A DNA stretch of 64,000 bases from Spinellus fusiger (lineage: Eukaryota > Mucoromycota > Mucoromycetes > Mucorales > Phycomycetaceae), in contig JALLLS010000088.1 in assembly GCA_025094145.1 (NCBI GenBank), positions 62,001-126,000 of the forward strand. Reading direction: 5' to 3'. Positions within the stretch are counted from its first letter, which is position 1. Each line of letters begins with the position of its first letter. Below are positions 1-10,909 of this stretch, piece by piece. The position numbers were made by a program, and so were the translations under genes. Under the pieces are notes generated by a model. It was not told the origin of the DNA and did not search any database. It saw only the letters and a program-made list of their open reading frames with translations.

Positions 1-1460
1 GAACAAGCAATCCTTTAAATCCTTCCCACATCACTTCAGAGTTGTTCTTGACAAGGACAGTTTCACATGTAGGCACAAGCTATTGAGATCATGGATGGAC
101 ACCAGAGCAACAGTGTTGATGTGAATAAGAAGAGGAGGGATAACAAGATGGAGAGGTGGAGCTCTTACTGTTTTACTGGTTGTCTCATGCAAATAGAGGC
201 TGACACGCATTTCTTCCTCCAACAACCTAGCCTCCGCCTTACCCAACCCATCTTCAATATCAGTTATGGATTCCCTTGAAAGAGAAAAGAGAGAAAAGAG
301 AGATGTGTCTTTGGGATACAAGACCTCACCTTTCTCATATAATCAGGGACACTGTTCTCACTGATAAATTTCTCTGATTCTGTTTTGTAGTAGACTTCTG
401 TAGCCTGAACAAAAGGATCTTCAAAGTACTTTTTATACACATCGAGATTTGACTTTGTAGAATCATTGGTATCCAATCCCAGTGAGACTTGACAAGGGAC
501 ATGTTAAAAAGATAAAGCTATTATTATAGGGAAGCCTACCGAATGAATCCACAATACTCTTGATCATGCCATTCTCAATGATCTCTCCGCTTCTTTGGCG
601 TTGTATGAGCTTTAGTACAGCTGCAATGACATTATGGTGAACGTATTCGAACATGTTGGTCTTCCAACTCACAAGGGCAAGCTGGGTAGCAGAGCATATG
701 TCATTCATAAGAACAGCAAGAACAACAACAACAACAACAACAAAAGTTGTATTTACCGTAAACACATCAAACACGTTGTTCTTTCTGTCTTCATCAATTT
801 GACGTCTCACCCAGTATCGATTGATATACATAAAGATATTATTAACAACACGTGCTGCTGTAGTATATCTCTCCCATTGTCGAGTGTAGTACTGTAAAAG
901 GGCTTCGTCCATGTACACTTCAGAATCCTAGATGTAGTGGCTGAGTTGTGCTATTATGGAGAGTGTACTTACTGTTTTGATTCTTTGAAGATGTGCTTCC
1001 AAATATAGGCTTAGGTGTTCATACAAATCACCACCAATAAGCTGGGCAGCTGCTGCAAGCGACAGAGAGAAAGAAAGAGAAAAAGAAAGAAAAGAGTTTT
1101 AGTCATGACGGCTCTCCTATAGACTAGAAATAGCCTACATCTTCGGGCCTGTGAGTTATTGAGTGGGTCGGTAATACCGTGTGCTGTCGTAGGACTACCA
1201 CGAGCACAGTGGTTATGCACAGCACTACAAGAACACATGGTAGCGTAAGTTTCATTTAGTTTCATTTAGTTTTTCTTCTTTTTCTTCTTTTTTCTTTTTT
1301 CTTTCTCTTTTTTCAGTAAGAGTGGTGTGTCTGACCTATACAAGACAGTGTAGCGCGTAAAATCAAGGCCCTGTTCTAGTCTGTTCATGATCTGATCAAG
1401 GCCCTGTTCTAAAAAGTCCCATGTCGCATTAAAACTATCGGCAGGAGGTAGATTAGCCAT
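1..1460 (-). CDS. CUL1: Cullin-1 (SCF scaffold), 5' part; gene continues past the left edge
   Basis: Scaffold of SCF ubiquitin ligases; its N-terminal half binds the Skp1/F-box module. The ATG at 1460 opens an exon beginning MANLPPADSF with the cullin-1 motif TWDFLEQGLDQI. Further exons give AAQLIGGDLYEHLSLYL, then ALLQYYTRQWERYTTAARV and VNNIFMYINRYWVRRQIDE, then ALVSWKTNMFEYVHHNV and IIENGMIKSIVDSF. An exon with VYKKYFEDPFVQATEVYY follows, and then EARLLEEEMRVSLYLHETT. The reading frame continues after an intron at about 108-167 (acceptor CAATAG) as LVPTCETVLVKNN, which is the expected next cullin segment. Only about the first 270 residues lie in the window; the cullin homology domain and neddylation site are outside it. 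Several short introns carry GT-AG ends. The family call is very secure; the exact edges of the smallest exons are less so. Confidence 0.95.
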
Positions 1461-1800
1461 AGGTGTTGTTGTTGAGTTGCTGGTGGTGTGTCCAATGGTG
1501 GTGTCAGGTGAAAAGAAAGAGAGAGAAAGAGAGAAAGAGAAGAGGACAATGAAGACAAGACAGGAATGGAGAGAGAAAGTAGTAGGCTATCAATGAAAGA
1601 AGCCTAGTTGTACGTAAGCCCAATAAGCAGTGTCCCCTATAGGTGCAGGTAGCTATGAATGTGACAGCTACCTGTAGTGACGTCACTGGTGAGAGAGAAG
1701 TGCCTTAGTGTGTGAAGAGAGCAAAAGATAGACTCGTTATTGGAGAGTGAATAAATGAACAAGAGACAGAAGATCGGTCTATTTGCAGTCACAGTTACAA
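1461..1800. other. Upstream region of cullin-1
   Basis: This is non-coding as far as I can tell. It contains purine-rich stretches (GAGAAAGA type) and one perfect CRE palindrome, listed separately. It is probably the cullin-1 promoter. Confidence 0.5.
1678..1685. promoter_or_regulatory. CRE-type palindrome TGACGTCA
   Basis: A perfect 8-bp TGACGTCA palindrome lies about 220 bp upstream of the cullin-1 start codon. ATF/CREB bZIP factors bind this site in fungi. A single occurrence of an 8-mer is weak evidence of function. Confidence 0.3.
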
Positions 1801-2279
1801 TTACATTCTTCCTTCTTCTATCTTGGTGTAGTATGGATCCACAGGAATCCGTGTCTCCTTCATAGACTGTCTAGGATAGGATTATGTGATTTATAGCCCC
1901 GGTTACGTGTTTTGGCTTGTTTCTCACTTGTATTCTAATGAAGAGCCGTACTAGAATCAATAGAGATATATCTTTTATTCTATTGGATGGGCTACAATCT
2001 AATAGACATATCAACATAGTCTATTGGAATTCAAGGCTTCCTCAATACACCTTCTCTCTCAAAGAAAGAAAGAAAAAAAGGGGAGGGAGGGAAGGAGAAT
2101 AAGAAGAGTGAGCTTTTGTCTCCTTGGCAACACGAAAGGACACTGACAATCTCATGCATGAATTGCTGTGACTCAAAAATAGAACTCTCTATGGCGGAGA
2201 TACTAAAAATAGAAATGAACCCAACAAGATGACCCTGTGCCATACCCACATAGCAACCAGGACCAATCTCTGTTACCAT
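1801..2279 (-). CDS. Possible small multi-exon gene, unrecognised
   Basis: Two protein-like stretches lie on the minus strand. A first exon with an ATG at 2279 begins MVTEIGPGCYVGMAQGHLV and stays open to about 2100. A short 3' segment ending at 1801 reads MKETRIPVDPYYTKIEEGRM before TAA, preceded by a plausible CAG acceptor. I could not find a convincing middle exon and do not recognise the family. Composition is more gene-like than the surroundings, but this could be chance. Confidence 0.25.
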
Positions 2280-3129
2280 GCCACTGCTCTTTCTACTGGC
2301 ATTTCTTTTCCTCAGTGACTGTCTTATTGGTAGCGATGACTACTGCTATCTATTTCTTCTTCTGTTCAATACACCAAATGTTCTACCCTCTGCATGGGAC
2401 TGCTTAATCTATTTCTATTCATTCCAACATCAATCCACAGGAGTTTCTTCCTTTATTATAGAAATGTACAATGCCTAAATGTTAAAGGCGATACACCGAC
2501 AGATTCAAAAGGAAACACGGCTTATGGCCCGATAGGAGGATTCGGAGCAATAAGTATCCGCAATGTCCATTGATATGACTAAGCGGTTTGTCCAATCACC
2601 CTTTAGATTCAAAAACGGAAATATCTTTCTTTGGCTCAATACTGTCCCCCATCCTTTGGAACTCTTGTTTAAAAGAGAGATTCCTCACCCACACACCCAC
2701 TCAATTACCCATTTACTCTTGGAATAGCTACTTTTGTTATGACTCCACTAGGCATTGCGTCATCCATGAGATAACCAAGGTGATTTCCTGCCTCCCCCTC
2801 ACTCTTTTGTTGACGGTAACAGAAGAACAAGTCCTTTATATATATAAATATATAAATATATATAGTATAATGTACTATATAATAAACAGAGTCACTCTAC
2901 ACTCACAATATACAAGGCGCGTCTGACGGTTCGACTGAATTGAAACAAGGGGGTGGGAGGGAACTTCACTGAAGATCCAAAGAAAGAGTGAACGTGGCAT
3001 AAGGGCAGGGCATAAGGGTATAAAGGCATGGGTGATGTCAGCTCCTCCAACTGGCAGATAACTCCGACACGAGGCATAAAAAGAACCACGTTAGATCTGC
3101 TTTAATCCTCCACACCTTCTCTATTCACT
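2280..3129. other. Intergenic, transaldolase upstream region
   Basis: No supported gene is present. A short alternating run (TATATAAATATATAAATATATATA) lies near 2838-2865. Several small open frames occur without family resemblance. The last few hundred bases are presumably the transaldolase promoter. Confidence 0.4.
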
Positions 3130-4248
3130 ATGTCTGTTCTTGACCAAATTAAACAATTTACTACTATTGTTGCTGATTCTGGTGATTTTGAGAGTAAGTT
3201 TTTATTTATTTATTTTATCTTTTATTCGTATGGGTATGGGTATGGGTATGGATTCAAGACAGTATGCTAAGTGTATGCATAGCCATTGCTGTCTACAAGC
3301 CCCAGGATGCCACTACCAACCCTTCGTTGATTCTTGCTGCTGCCCAGAAGCCTCAGTATGCTGCTCTTATTGAGGATGCCATTGCCTATGCCAAGGAGAA
3401 TGCCAGGTAAGAAACAAGAGAAAACAAGACAAGACAACTCTACAGAGCAACTCATGGATGCTATGGACAGTTCTCCTGAAGAACAAGTGGACTTTGCCAC
3501 TGATAAATTGCTTGTTAACTTTGGCAAGGAGATATTGAAGATTGTCCCTGGTCGTGTTTCTACTGAAGTGGATGCCCGTCTCTCCTTCAACAAGGATGCC
3601 ACCATTGCCAAGGCCCTTCGTCTTATTGCCCTGTACAAAGAACAGGGTGTGGACAAGGAGCGCATTCTGATCAAGATTGCCTCTACTTACGAGGGCATCC
3701 AGGCTGCCCATGTCCTTGAGAAGGAACACAACATCCACTGCAACCTGACTCTCTTGTTTGGATTTCCTCAAGCTGTGGCCTGTGCTGAGGCAGGAGTGAC
3801 TCTTATCTCTCCCTTTGTAGGCCGTATTCTTGACTGGTACAAGAAGTCCACGGGTAAGAACTATGAGAGCCACGAGGATCCCGGTGTTTTGTCTGTGTCC
3901 CAAATCTACAACTACTATAAGCAACACGGTTACAACACCATTGTGATGGGAGCTTCTTTCCGCAACACAGGAGAGATTGAGCAGTTGGCTGGCTGTGACT
4001 ACTTGACCATTTCTCCTTCTCTATTGGCTGAGATGCAGGCTGATACCAAGACATTGGAGCGTAAATTGTCTCCCGAGACAGCCCAGGTGGTTCCATTGCA
4101 AAAGACTAGCTACTTTAAGGATGAAAAGGCCTTCCGTTGGGATATGAATGAGGATGCCATGGCTACTGAGAAGTTGTCTGAAGGTATTCGTAACTTTGCC
4201 AAGGATGGAGTTAAGCTTGAGAACCTGTTGAAGGAGAAGTTGTTGTAG
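3130..4248 (+). CDS. TAL1: Transaldolase
   Basis: Transaldolase moves a dihydroxyacetone unit between sedoheptulose-7-phosphate and glyceraldehyde-3-phosphate in the non-oxidative pentose phosphate pathway, in the cytosol. Three exons, 3130-3193, 3283-3406 and 3471-4248, add to 966 nt and 321 residues, the usual family length. Visible signatures are the N-terminal DATTNPSL motif, [15 protein letters not shown], the Schiff-base lysine segment [11 protein letters not shown], and the [18 protein letters not shown] strand. The second intron acceptor (ATGGACAG, ending 3470) was chosen because it restores [16 protein letters not shown]. An earlier AG near 3445 puts the sequence out of frame. Codon use favours C-ending codons, as expected for an abundant enzyme. 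Confidence 0.97.
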
Positions 4249-4638
4249 GAGAAGTTATTGTAGGAGAAGTGTATAAATGTTGATATAATATATATAAATA
4301 TTTATGAATATATAAAAGGATATTGATGAATATAATATATATAAAATAAAGAATATAAAAGAATATATAATATAGATATAATATAGATATAATATATAGA
4401 CATAAACACAGGCGGTGTGGTTCATTATAGGTAGGATGGCTCCTTGTTCTTACACTACAAACAACTTTACCGAGTGAACTTCAATTCTCATCCTTATTGT
4501 ATGAGAGCGCAGTTTTTATTTTTTTATTTTTTATTTTTTATTTATGTGTAAAATACGAGACTGTTTGTTTTCCACCCCGTCCTTTTTTTTGTCTGTGTGT
4601 GTGTGTGTGTGTATTCTTTTCTCTCATAGTCTATTATC
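4249..4638. other. Intergenic between transaldolase and the Tom20 gene
   Basis: This stretch is strongly AT-rich (TATAATATATATAAATA repeats, 4270-4400), followed by T-runs and a (TG)n tract just before the next gene. It is probably the transaldolase 3' region plus the next promoter. A possible 5'-UTR intron acceptor (TCTCATAG) lies immediately before the ATG at 4639. Confidence 0.4.
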
Positions 4639-6618
4639 ATGAAACCACAGACAGCTGCTCTTGCTACTGCTGGCGTACTGGCTACTGCTGGCATTGGCTA
4701 CTTGGTCTATTTTGACTACAAGAGACGCAATGATCCCCAGCTCAAGAAGAAAATAAGTAAATAGCCATAGTAATAGCAGGGACTCAAGTTGTTTCTTCTA
4801 GGACGTGAGCGTAAAAAAGCAGTCAAGGAAGTTCAGGATGCCGAGACAAAGGCCAAGGAGGGGGTTGTTCAGTTGATTGAGGCTGTAATTGAGACTGTGA
4901 ACAAGGAGGTCTTCCCAGAGTCAGCAGAAGAGAAGGAGCAGTACTTCTTGTCCAAGGTAGCAGAGGGAGAAGCCCTTTGTAGTCGGGGTAAGTCATAACA
5001 AAGAGAGATTAGAAAGAAAGAAAAAAAGATGAACATGGATGAGCATGGATGAACATGGATGAATTTAGGTGAGGCCTTTTACCAGCAGAGTGTGCTGCCT
5101 TTCTATGCTGCTCTCAAGGTGTATCCTGCTCCTCTTGAGCTGATTATGATTTACCAAAAGTCCCTTCCTGAGCCTGTCTTTCATGTAGTGGTTAGCATTA
5201 TGGCTTTGGAAGTAAGTAAACGATAGAAAGAATGAAAGACAGCCTGACTCATAGGACTTGTAGCAACAAAAGCGTCAAAATGGCTTCTATGAAGAATTCC
5301 CTCCCAAGAACACTCATGTTTGTATTGGAGAATTGCCTGCTGGTGTATCTGCTGATAACAAGCCCATCATTCGTCGTGGATTGGTGGCAAGAGAAGCCAT
5401 TGAAGAGGGACAGACTCTCTATGTAGAATCACCCTTGGTGTCTGCTCTCCATCCCTGTCTCGAGGTAGATTTCATTGGAGATGGAGAATAGAATCTATTA
5501 CGGGTTGGTTGGTGGACTGATTGTACTAATATGAATGTACCATTGTTCTTTCTTTTTTCTTTTTTTTAATATAGGGATCCTACTGTCACCACTGCTTAAA
5601 GAAGGTTAACGAAGAGCCAGTTCAATGTACCAACTGTGATAAAGTGGTCTTTTGCAGTGCTGAGTGTCAAATCAAGGCGATTGTGGAATACCATGGACTT
5701 CTCTGTACTCACACCAAGCTATTTGTTAAGGATGTAGCAGTGTTAGCAGAGGCAGTTGTAGAGCCAGTATCAGAGACAGTTACAGAGACAGTTACAGAGA
5801 CAGTTACAGAGGCAGTAGCAATTGCAGAGGCAGAGACAAAGGCAGAGACAGTATCAGAGACAGTATCAGAGGCAGTTACAGAGGCAGTAGCAATTGCAGA
5901 GGCAGAAACAGAATCAGAGACAGTTGCAGAGACAGTTGCAGAGACAGTTGCAGAGACAGTTGCAGAAACAGTCGCAGAAACAGAAACAGTCGCAGAGAAC
6001 AAGGAGACTATCTTCTTAAACTATGCAATTACCAACAACGTCAAATATCCTCAGATGATTGCCCAGTTCTTGGCCTGTATGATCTCTGAAGAAGAAGAAA
6101 AGAAAAAGGCAGGAAAAGCTGCCGAGAATGCCTATTCTTCATGGGACCATGTGGATAAATACCGCTACCTTGATACTGTACCCTCAGAAATCACTCAGCA
6201 GGAGATGAACATGATCAAGGATGTAATGAGCTCCAAAGTACCAGGCATGGATGAGTTTTTGTCTGAGGAGATCTATTTGATGCTCAAGGGGAAATTAGGC
6301 TACAACACCTACCCTATTCCTGCTGTAGAAGGAGATCAAGTCCACTCAGAGGTAAGAAAAGAAAGAGAAGAACAAGTGTAGCTCATAGAACAGCCTTCCA
6401 ATGAACGTCTACGTGAACTGCCATTGGACCGTCCTACTGTAGGCAATGCTCTTTACAAGATCTCTACCTACATTGGACACTCTGAGGAGAATCCCAATGT
6501 GAAGCTAGTGTTTGGTGAGAACCATGATGTGACTGTGGTGGCCTTGGCTCCTATTAAGGAAGGAGAGGAGCTTCTTGCTTCTTATGTTCTCAAGGCAAAC
6601 CCAGAGACAGCCGAGTAA
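4639..6618 (+). CDS. TOM20: Tom20 mitochondrial import receptor fused to a split SET/MYND module
   Basis: Six exons (4639-4756, 4802-4987, 5069-5211, 5264-5464, 5575-6351, 6382-6618) total 1662 nt, giving 553 residues. Residues 1-149 are a complete Tom20: an N-terminal anchor (ALATAGVLATAGIGYLVYF then KRR), the charged linker, and the receptor domain through FYAALKVYPAPLELIMIYQ. Tom20 recognises mitochondrial presequences at the outer membrane. In frame, exon 4 gives an N-SET segment (RRGLVAREAIEEGQTLYVE). Exon 5 gives a MYND zinc finger (CHHC, CTNC, CSAEC, HGLLC), then about 80 residues of AETV/ETVT repeats, then an I-SET region ending LGYNTYPIPAVEG. Exon 6 gives the C-SET segment with IKEGEELLASYV. 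The usual NHSC motif is replaced by GHSE, so methyltransferase activity is doubtful. No stop separates the halves in the spliced model. If intron 3 is retained, translation stops after five codons, leaving a Tom20 of normal size. Domain calls are secure; the fused transcript is inferred. Confidence 0.85.
5755..6000 (+). repeat. In-frame degenerate repeat encoding ETV/AETV units
   Basis: The DNA repeats six-base units of the kind CAGAGACAGTT and GCAGAGGCAG within exon 5 of the Tom20-SET gene. It encodes acidic, alanine/valine/threonine-rich tandem units between the MYND finger and the I-SET region. The opposite strand is also open across it, which is a by-product of the repeat rather than a gene. 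Confidence 0.9.
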
Positions 6619-7161
6619 AGAGTGGCCTTTGTCAACAGAAAGAAGGGACGGTTGACTAGGGCTTCCCTAGCAATAAAATGAGTCATAAATATCTTAGGAC
6701 TTTATCTGTACAGAAAACAAGACAATAAAAGCTTCCATCATTTTAGAGCCACACCGCACCTATTGACTGTCCGGATCGGAACGGAGAGAGAAATGGAGAG
6801 GGGGGAGGGGAAGAAATGGAAATTCGTGAGGTTCAAAGTACACTCGAAAACACTATCACTCATCTCCCTCTTTCTTCTAATAAGCTCAAGGTCTGTACAG
6901 TAGAGGATGAGAAGAAGCCCTGTTGCTCATCCATAGACTAGGATGAAGAACTAAATGGATGGAAACTAACATCTTTATTCTATACACTTCTCTCTGTTTA
7001 TTATGGATGCATTAAATGGATAAATCATTGGCTGGTTCTATGGACAACCCCTCCCACTCCCACCGTTCCTGCTACCTTTATCTCTACTATGACTACTGCT
7101 AATATTAACACCACCACCTGCACACCCACTTCTTCTCTCTACACTTGTCTCTGCAACAGAC
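6619..7161. other. Upstream region of the uL2 ribosomal protein gene
   Basis: No coding sequence is supported here. Pyrimidine-rich DNA and a TCTCTGCAACAG sequence directly before the uL2 ATG suggest a 5'-UTR intron acceptor, which is common for ribosomal protein genes. Confidence 0.4.
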
Positions 7162-7923
7162 ATGGGTCGTGTCATTCGTGCTCAAAGAAAAGGTGCTGGA
7201 AGCATCTTCAAATCTCACACTGTCGGTCGCAAAGGTGCTGCCAAGTTGAGAGTGTTCGACTTTGCTGAACGTCATGGTTATATCCGTGGTATTGTCAAGG
7301 AGATTGTTCACGACCCTGGACGTGGTGCTCCCCTTGCCAAGATCGCTTTCCGTGATCCCTACAAGTACAAGATCAACGTCGAGACCTTCATTGCCACCGA
7401 AGGCATGTACACCGGCCAGTTCGTCTACTGCGGTAAGAAGGCCTCTCTCAATGTCGGCAACATTCTTCCTCTCGCCTCCGTCCCCGAAGGTACCATTGTC
7501 TGCAATGTCGAAGAGAAGGTTGGTGACCGTGGAGCTCTTGCCCGTACCTCTGGTAACTATGTGACTGTCATTGGTCACGGTGATGATGGCAAGACCCGTA
7601 TCCGTTTGCCCTCTGGTGCCAAGAAGATCATTCCTTCTACCTCCCGTGCCGCTATTGGTATTGTTGCTGGTGGTGGACGTATTGACAAGCCCATGTTGAA
7701 GGCTGGTCGTGCATACCACAAGTACAGAGTTAAGCGTAACAGCTGGCCCAAGACCCGTGGTGTTGCCATGAACCCCGTCGACCATCCTCACGGTGGTGGT
7801 AACCATCAGCACATTGGTCACGCCTCTACTGTTGCCCGCGACTCTTCCGCTGGTCAAAAGGTCGGTCTTATTGCTGCCCGTCGTACTGGTTTGCTCCGTG
7901 GTACCAAGAAGCTCAAGGATTAA
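7162..7923 (+). CDS. RPL2: Cytosolic 60S ribosomal protein uL2 (L2/L8)
   Basis: uL2 is a core protein of the large ribosomal subunit near the peptidyl transferase centre. The single-exon frame encodes 253 residues, matching the eukaryotic length of about 254. It begins [16 protein letters not shown] and contains the diagnostic [17 protein letters not shown] segment with the conserved histidine, followed by the basic tail. Codon use is strongly biased to C-ending codons (GCC, ACC, CGT), unlike most neighbours, as expected for very high expression. An AATAAA signal lies just after the stop, near 7932. A 315-codon frame on the opposite strand is a shadow of this codon bias. Confidence 0.98.
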   Translation: MGRVIRAQRKGAGSIFKSHTVGRKGAAKLRVFDFAERHGYIRGIVKEIVHDPGRGAPLAKIAFRDPYKYKINVETFIATEGMYTGQFVYCGKKASLNVGNILPLASVPEGTIVCNVEEKVGDRGALARTSGNYVTVIGHGDDGKTRIRLPSGAKKIIPSTSRAAIGIVAGGGRIDKPMLKAGRAYHKYRVKRNSWPKTRGVAMNPVDHPHGGGNHQHIGHASTVARDSSAGQKVGLIAARRTGLLRGTKKLKD

Positions 7924-8556
7924 ACACTTTCTTAATAAATTACCCTCTGAATACGTGTTGTGCATTGAAAGTATAATAAGAGAAACTGTGATGAAGAGTG
8001 TGTATCTATAGCTATAGGAGAAGCACGGACTAATGAAAGTGAACAACTCCAAGAAATCCTAGTATGATCTATGGATATTCTTGTTGTTCTTGTTCTTGTT
8101 TTGTTGATCTATGGATGAGTTACATGCTTCTCTAATCTTGTTAGTTTAACTATCTCTAGAAACTATGAATTCAAGAAATAAACACTCTAGAATTACATCA
8201 GGTAAAGAGAACCGTGCTTTATTACATTGTAAAATGCAAGAAAGAGTTATTCACCACAAATCACCAGAATTAGCTGTTAAAGAGATAGGCTAACGGACAG
8301 ACAGCTAACTGACAGAGATAGAATCCATGAGGAATCTATGTTTAGCAATTCCAATACCATAATCATTTGAAAATTACAAACAAACAAACATATCTTGGTA
8401 TGTTATAATAATAGATTCTATAGGCCATGGAGGGCTATGACATACAAGCCATTGAATATTTTCTATTTTCTGACATTTATATAAAATAAAATAAAAAAGA
8501 CATTCATAGAACATTCATTTCTTGCTCTCTTCATCTTCTTTTCTATTTTGACTGAC
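7924..8556. other. Intergenic after uL2
   Basis: AT-rich DNA with no gene support. AATAAA-like signals follow uL2. A short (AAACA)n stretch lies near 8380, and an AT run lies near 8480 before the next start codon. Confidence 0.4.
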
Positions 8557-9495
8557 ATGAAGTTCTCCACTCGTTTTCAAAAGAAAAGCAAGGCAGCCCT
8601 TGCAGCTGTAAAACGATTGACGTCAAAAAGCGGCGAAACGATTACTGCTACTTCACCCCACAATCCCGAAATGCCCAGGTCTTTACAAGAACCTTTACAG
8701 GACTCATCATTTGAAACCCAGCACCCTCCACGCCTGACTTTTCATGAGCCAACGATCGAAACAACCCAACCCATCCGTAAGCGCTCATTCAAAACCACAC
8801 CTTATTCACTCCGACGCTGCTGCAGAAGTTCGCTTGAGTCTTCTTCTCAAGGCATCGATACACGCAGGGATGTTTGTGACGGGCTGCAACAGACCCATTT
8901 TACTTCGCCACCACCCACGCCTATCCACTGCAGTAGAAAAGGATTTGGACTGATCGGTAAAGTCTTTTCTTGTGACTCTTCGCCACTGGTAAAGCCAATG
9001 ATCGAGAAACTAAAGCACCACGGTTTGCCCAACGAAAGCTTCTTCAATGCTGTTCTCAAGTGTATCGGCAACAAACCCACGATCGTCACTCATTCTGAAG
9101 CCATTCTTGCTCTTTTACGTCCATGCAAGGCAGAAATCATTACGCTTCCTTGTCCTCCTGCCAAGACAGCCATGAAATGTATGGACAAGAAGCTATCCAT
9201 TGTCACTCATTCAGAAGCAACTCTTTCCCTGTTAAGATCCTGCAAGTCAAAAACCACCCTTCCTCCCTGCTCTTCTGGCAGCTTATCTACAACATCAGAT
9301 TTCAATGCTCGCTTGGAGTTTCTGCCTGCCAATGCTACAGTAGCTTTTGCACCCTCTACCCATGCTTCTATTACCTTGTCACGTCCACTTTCTCTGTGCA
9401 CTAAAAGACTTACTTTGTTGGCTAATGATCCTTGCAATGACATTCATCAATTGTGTCAGCAGGCATTCTTTGAGTCTTCACTTCTTGATATGTAA
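8557..9495 (+). CDS. Unrecognised 312-residue protein with an internal duplication
   Basis: I do not recognise this family. The frame is uninterrupted from the ATG at 8557 to TAA at 9495. The N-terminus is basic (MKFSTRFQKKSKAALAAVKR), followed by about 120 Ser/Thr/Pro-rich residues of probably disordered character. Near residues 165-235 a module is duplicated: copy one reads KPTIVTHSEAILALLRPC and copy two KLSIVTHSEATLSLLRSC, each followed by a PC-containing linker. Cysteines recur in a regular pattern. There is no signal peptide or membrane segment. The coherent frame, low stop density and the preserved duplicate argue for a real protein, possibly lineage-specific. Confidence 0.7.
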   Translation: MKFSTRFQKKSKAALAAVKRLTSKSGETITATSPHNPEMPRSLQEPLQDSSFETQHPPRLTFHEPTIETTQPIRKRSFKTTPYSLRRCCRSSLESSSQGIDTRRDVCDGLQQTHFTSPPPTPIHCSRKGFGLIGKVFSCDSSPLVKPMIEKLKHHGLPNESFFNAVLKCIGNKPTIVTHSEAILALLRPCKAEIITLPCPPAKTAMKCMDKKLSIVTHSEATLSLLRSCKSKTTLPPCSSGSLSTTSDFNARLEFLPANATVAFAPSTHASITLSRPLSLCTKRLTLLANDPCNDIHQLCQQAFFESSLLDM

Positions 9496-10760
9496 TTATG
9501 TGTAATCTATCGATCTACATACATACATACATACACTTACATAAGGAAGGAAGAAAAAAAAAGAATGCTGGACTACTTTTAAAGCATCCCTTATCGTATT
9601 GAGGTATAACCTCCTAATCAGTATAAAAAAAGCACTTTCTATAGCTATGGCTATGATGATTCTTTCCCCCATGGAATACTTTCCATTAATGTGAATGAAT
9701 AAAATAGTATAGTGATTGGATGTCAGTGGAGAGGCCATATCCCACTGAACATACTGGTTTGGCAGGTCTTTTTATTTATTTATTTCATTTATTTATTTCA
9801 TATTTATGAAAATATCTTTATACAGTTGAGTGATTTCTTTTCTAGTGCAATGCCACTTTCTATACTTCTCTTTAATCATCAGACAAAGACAAATAACCCA
9901 TATTATGAGAGTGGTGTTTGATAACCACTTCAATATTGAAATATCACTTTTTCTATCTCTGGGTTTTTTTAGTGTGGATTGGTCAACGACTCATTTTGAT
10001 ATTGGTATTGAAATATCGACGGTTATGAACATGCATTTGTTGGTATAACAACCGGGATGAGTGCACTTGACTCGAAAACCTTACAAAGAAAAAGAAATGA
10101 GAAAAGAAGAAAAGAAGAAAGTGTTTATATCAAATGACAGTAAGAACAACAACCCCGTGGCATCAAAAGCTTATTTCTACTGTTGCTGTTATTGGCAAGA
10201 AAGGAATCCATTGTAAAGGGATCATAGAAAGAAGGTTGTTGGTGCATACCAATAAAATGGGTGCATAAAATTAGAAAGACAGAAGAACAGTGGTATGGCT
10301 TGAGAGATAAAATCCCATTCCACGACGACATGCAGACCTCAAAATATTACTTGTTTCGACAGCATTCTATTCACATCAAATAGAAACAGATATACTAATA
10401 TTCCTTTTATAAATATACATATACATATATATATCAGTTTTGAGCCAATATAGGTACACTATCATTGTATGAGATCAGTATTACTGAGAGATACTGTACA
10501 CTTAGACTATACAAAAATGTACTTTAAGCATCAATTTCTTTCTTTCTTTTTGAGGGAAACATTCTATAAACACCATTAATCGATGCTTTGGTCTTATTAG
10601 AGTAGTTATGGTTAATAAGATACTTTTATGAGGTTGTATAGATAATTAGAGATTAGCTATGAAGCAGTTACCATAAGTAAAAGAAAAGATAGGAACTGCG
10701 TACAAAAATATAAAACCGGGCTCTTTATTTTTGTATCTTCTGACAGTGTACAATACCACT
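9496..10760. other. Intergenic left of the inverted repeat
   Basis: No convincing gene is present. It holds a CATA microsatellite after the previous stop (9517-9534), TTTAT runs near 9770-9800, and generally AT-rich unique sequence up to the outer edge of the left repeat arm. Confidence 0.4.
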
Positions 10761-10909
10761 TAATACTGATCTCCACATCATTATTTGTTTCTAATTGATG
10801 TAAATAGAATGCTCTCGAAACTTTCTTTTTTCTCTTTGTAAACTTTCAAGCCAAGTGCATTCATCTCATTTATCAGTGTTTATTGTATAATTATAATCTC
10901 ATGGTCTTG

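Noticed and set aside
2890..2945. Possible tRNA B box (GGTTCGACTG near 2929)
   Set aside because: The second half of the B box does not fit, and no A box or cloverleaf can be folded around it. I found no convincing tRNA gene in the window.
3367..3927. 186-codon minus-strand frame
   Set aside because: It is the shadow of the transaldolase exon, which is unambiguous on the plus strand.
5709..6002. Minus-strand frame of repeated SVSATVSATV
   Set aside because: It is the antisense of the ETV/AETV repeat in the Tom20-SET gene; repeats with a period divisible by three keep all strands open.
7105..8052. 315-codon open frame on the minus strand
   Set aside because: It is antisense to the uL2 gene; the strong C-ending codon bias of uL2 removes stops from the other strand. 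Its translation is low complexity (Thr/Ser/Gly/Val) and matches nothing.
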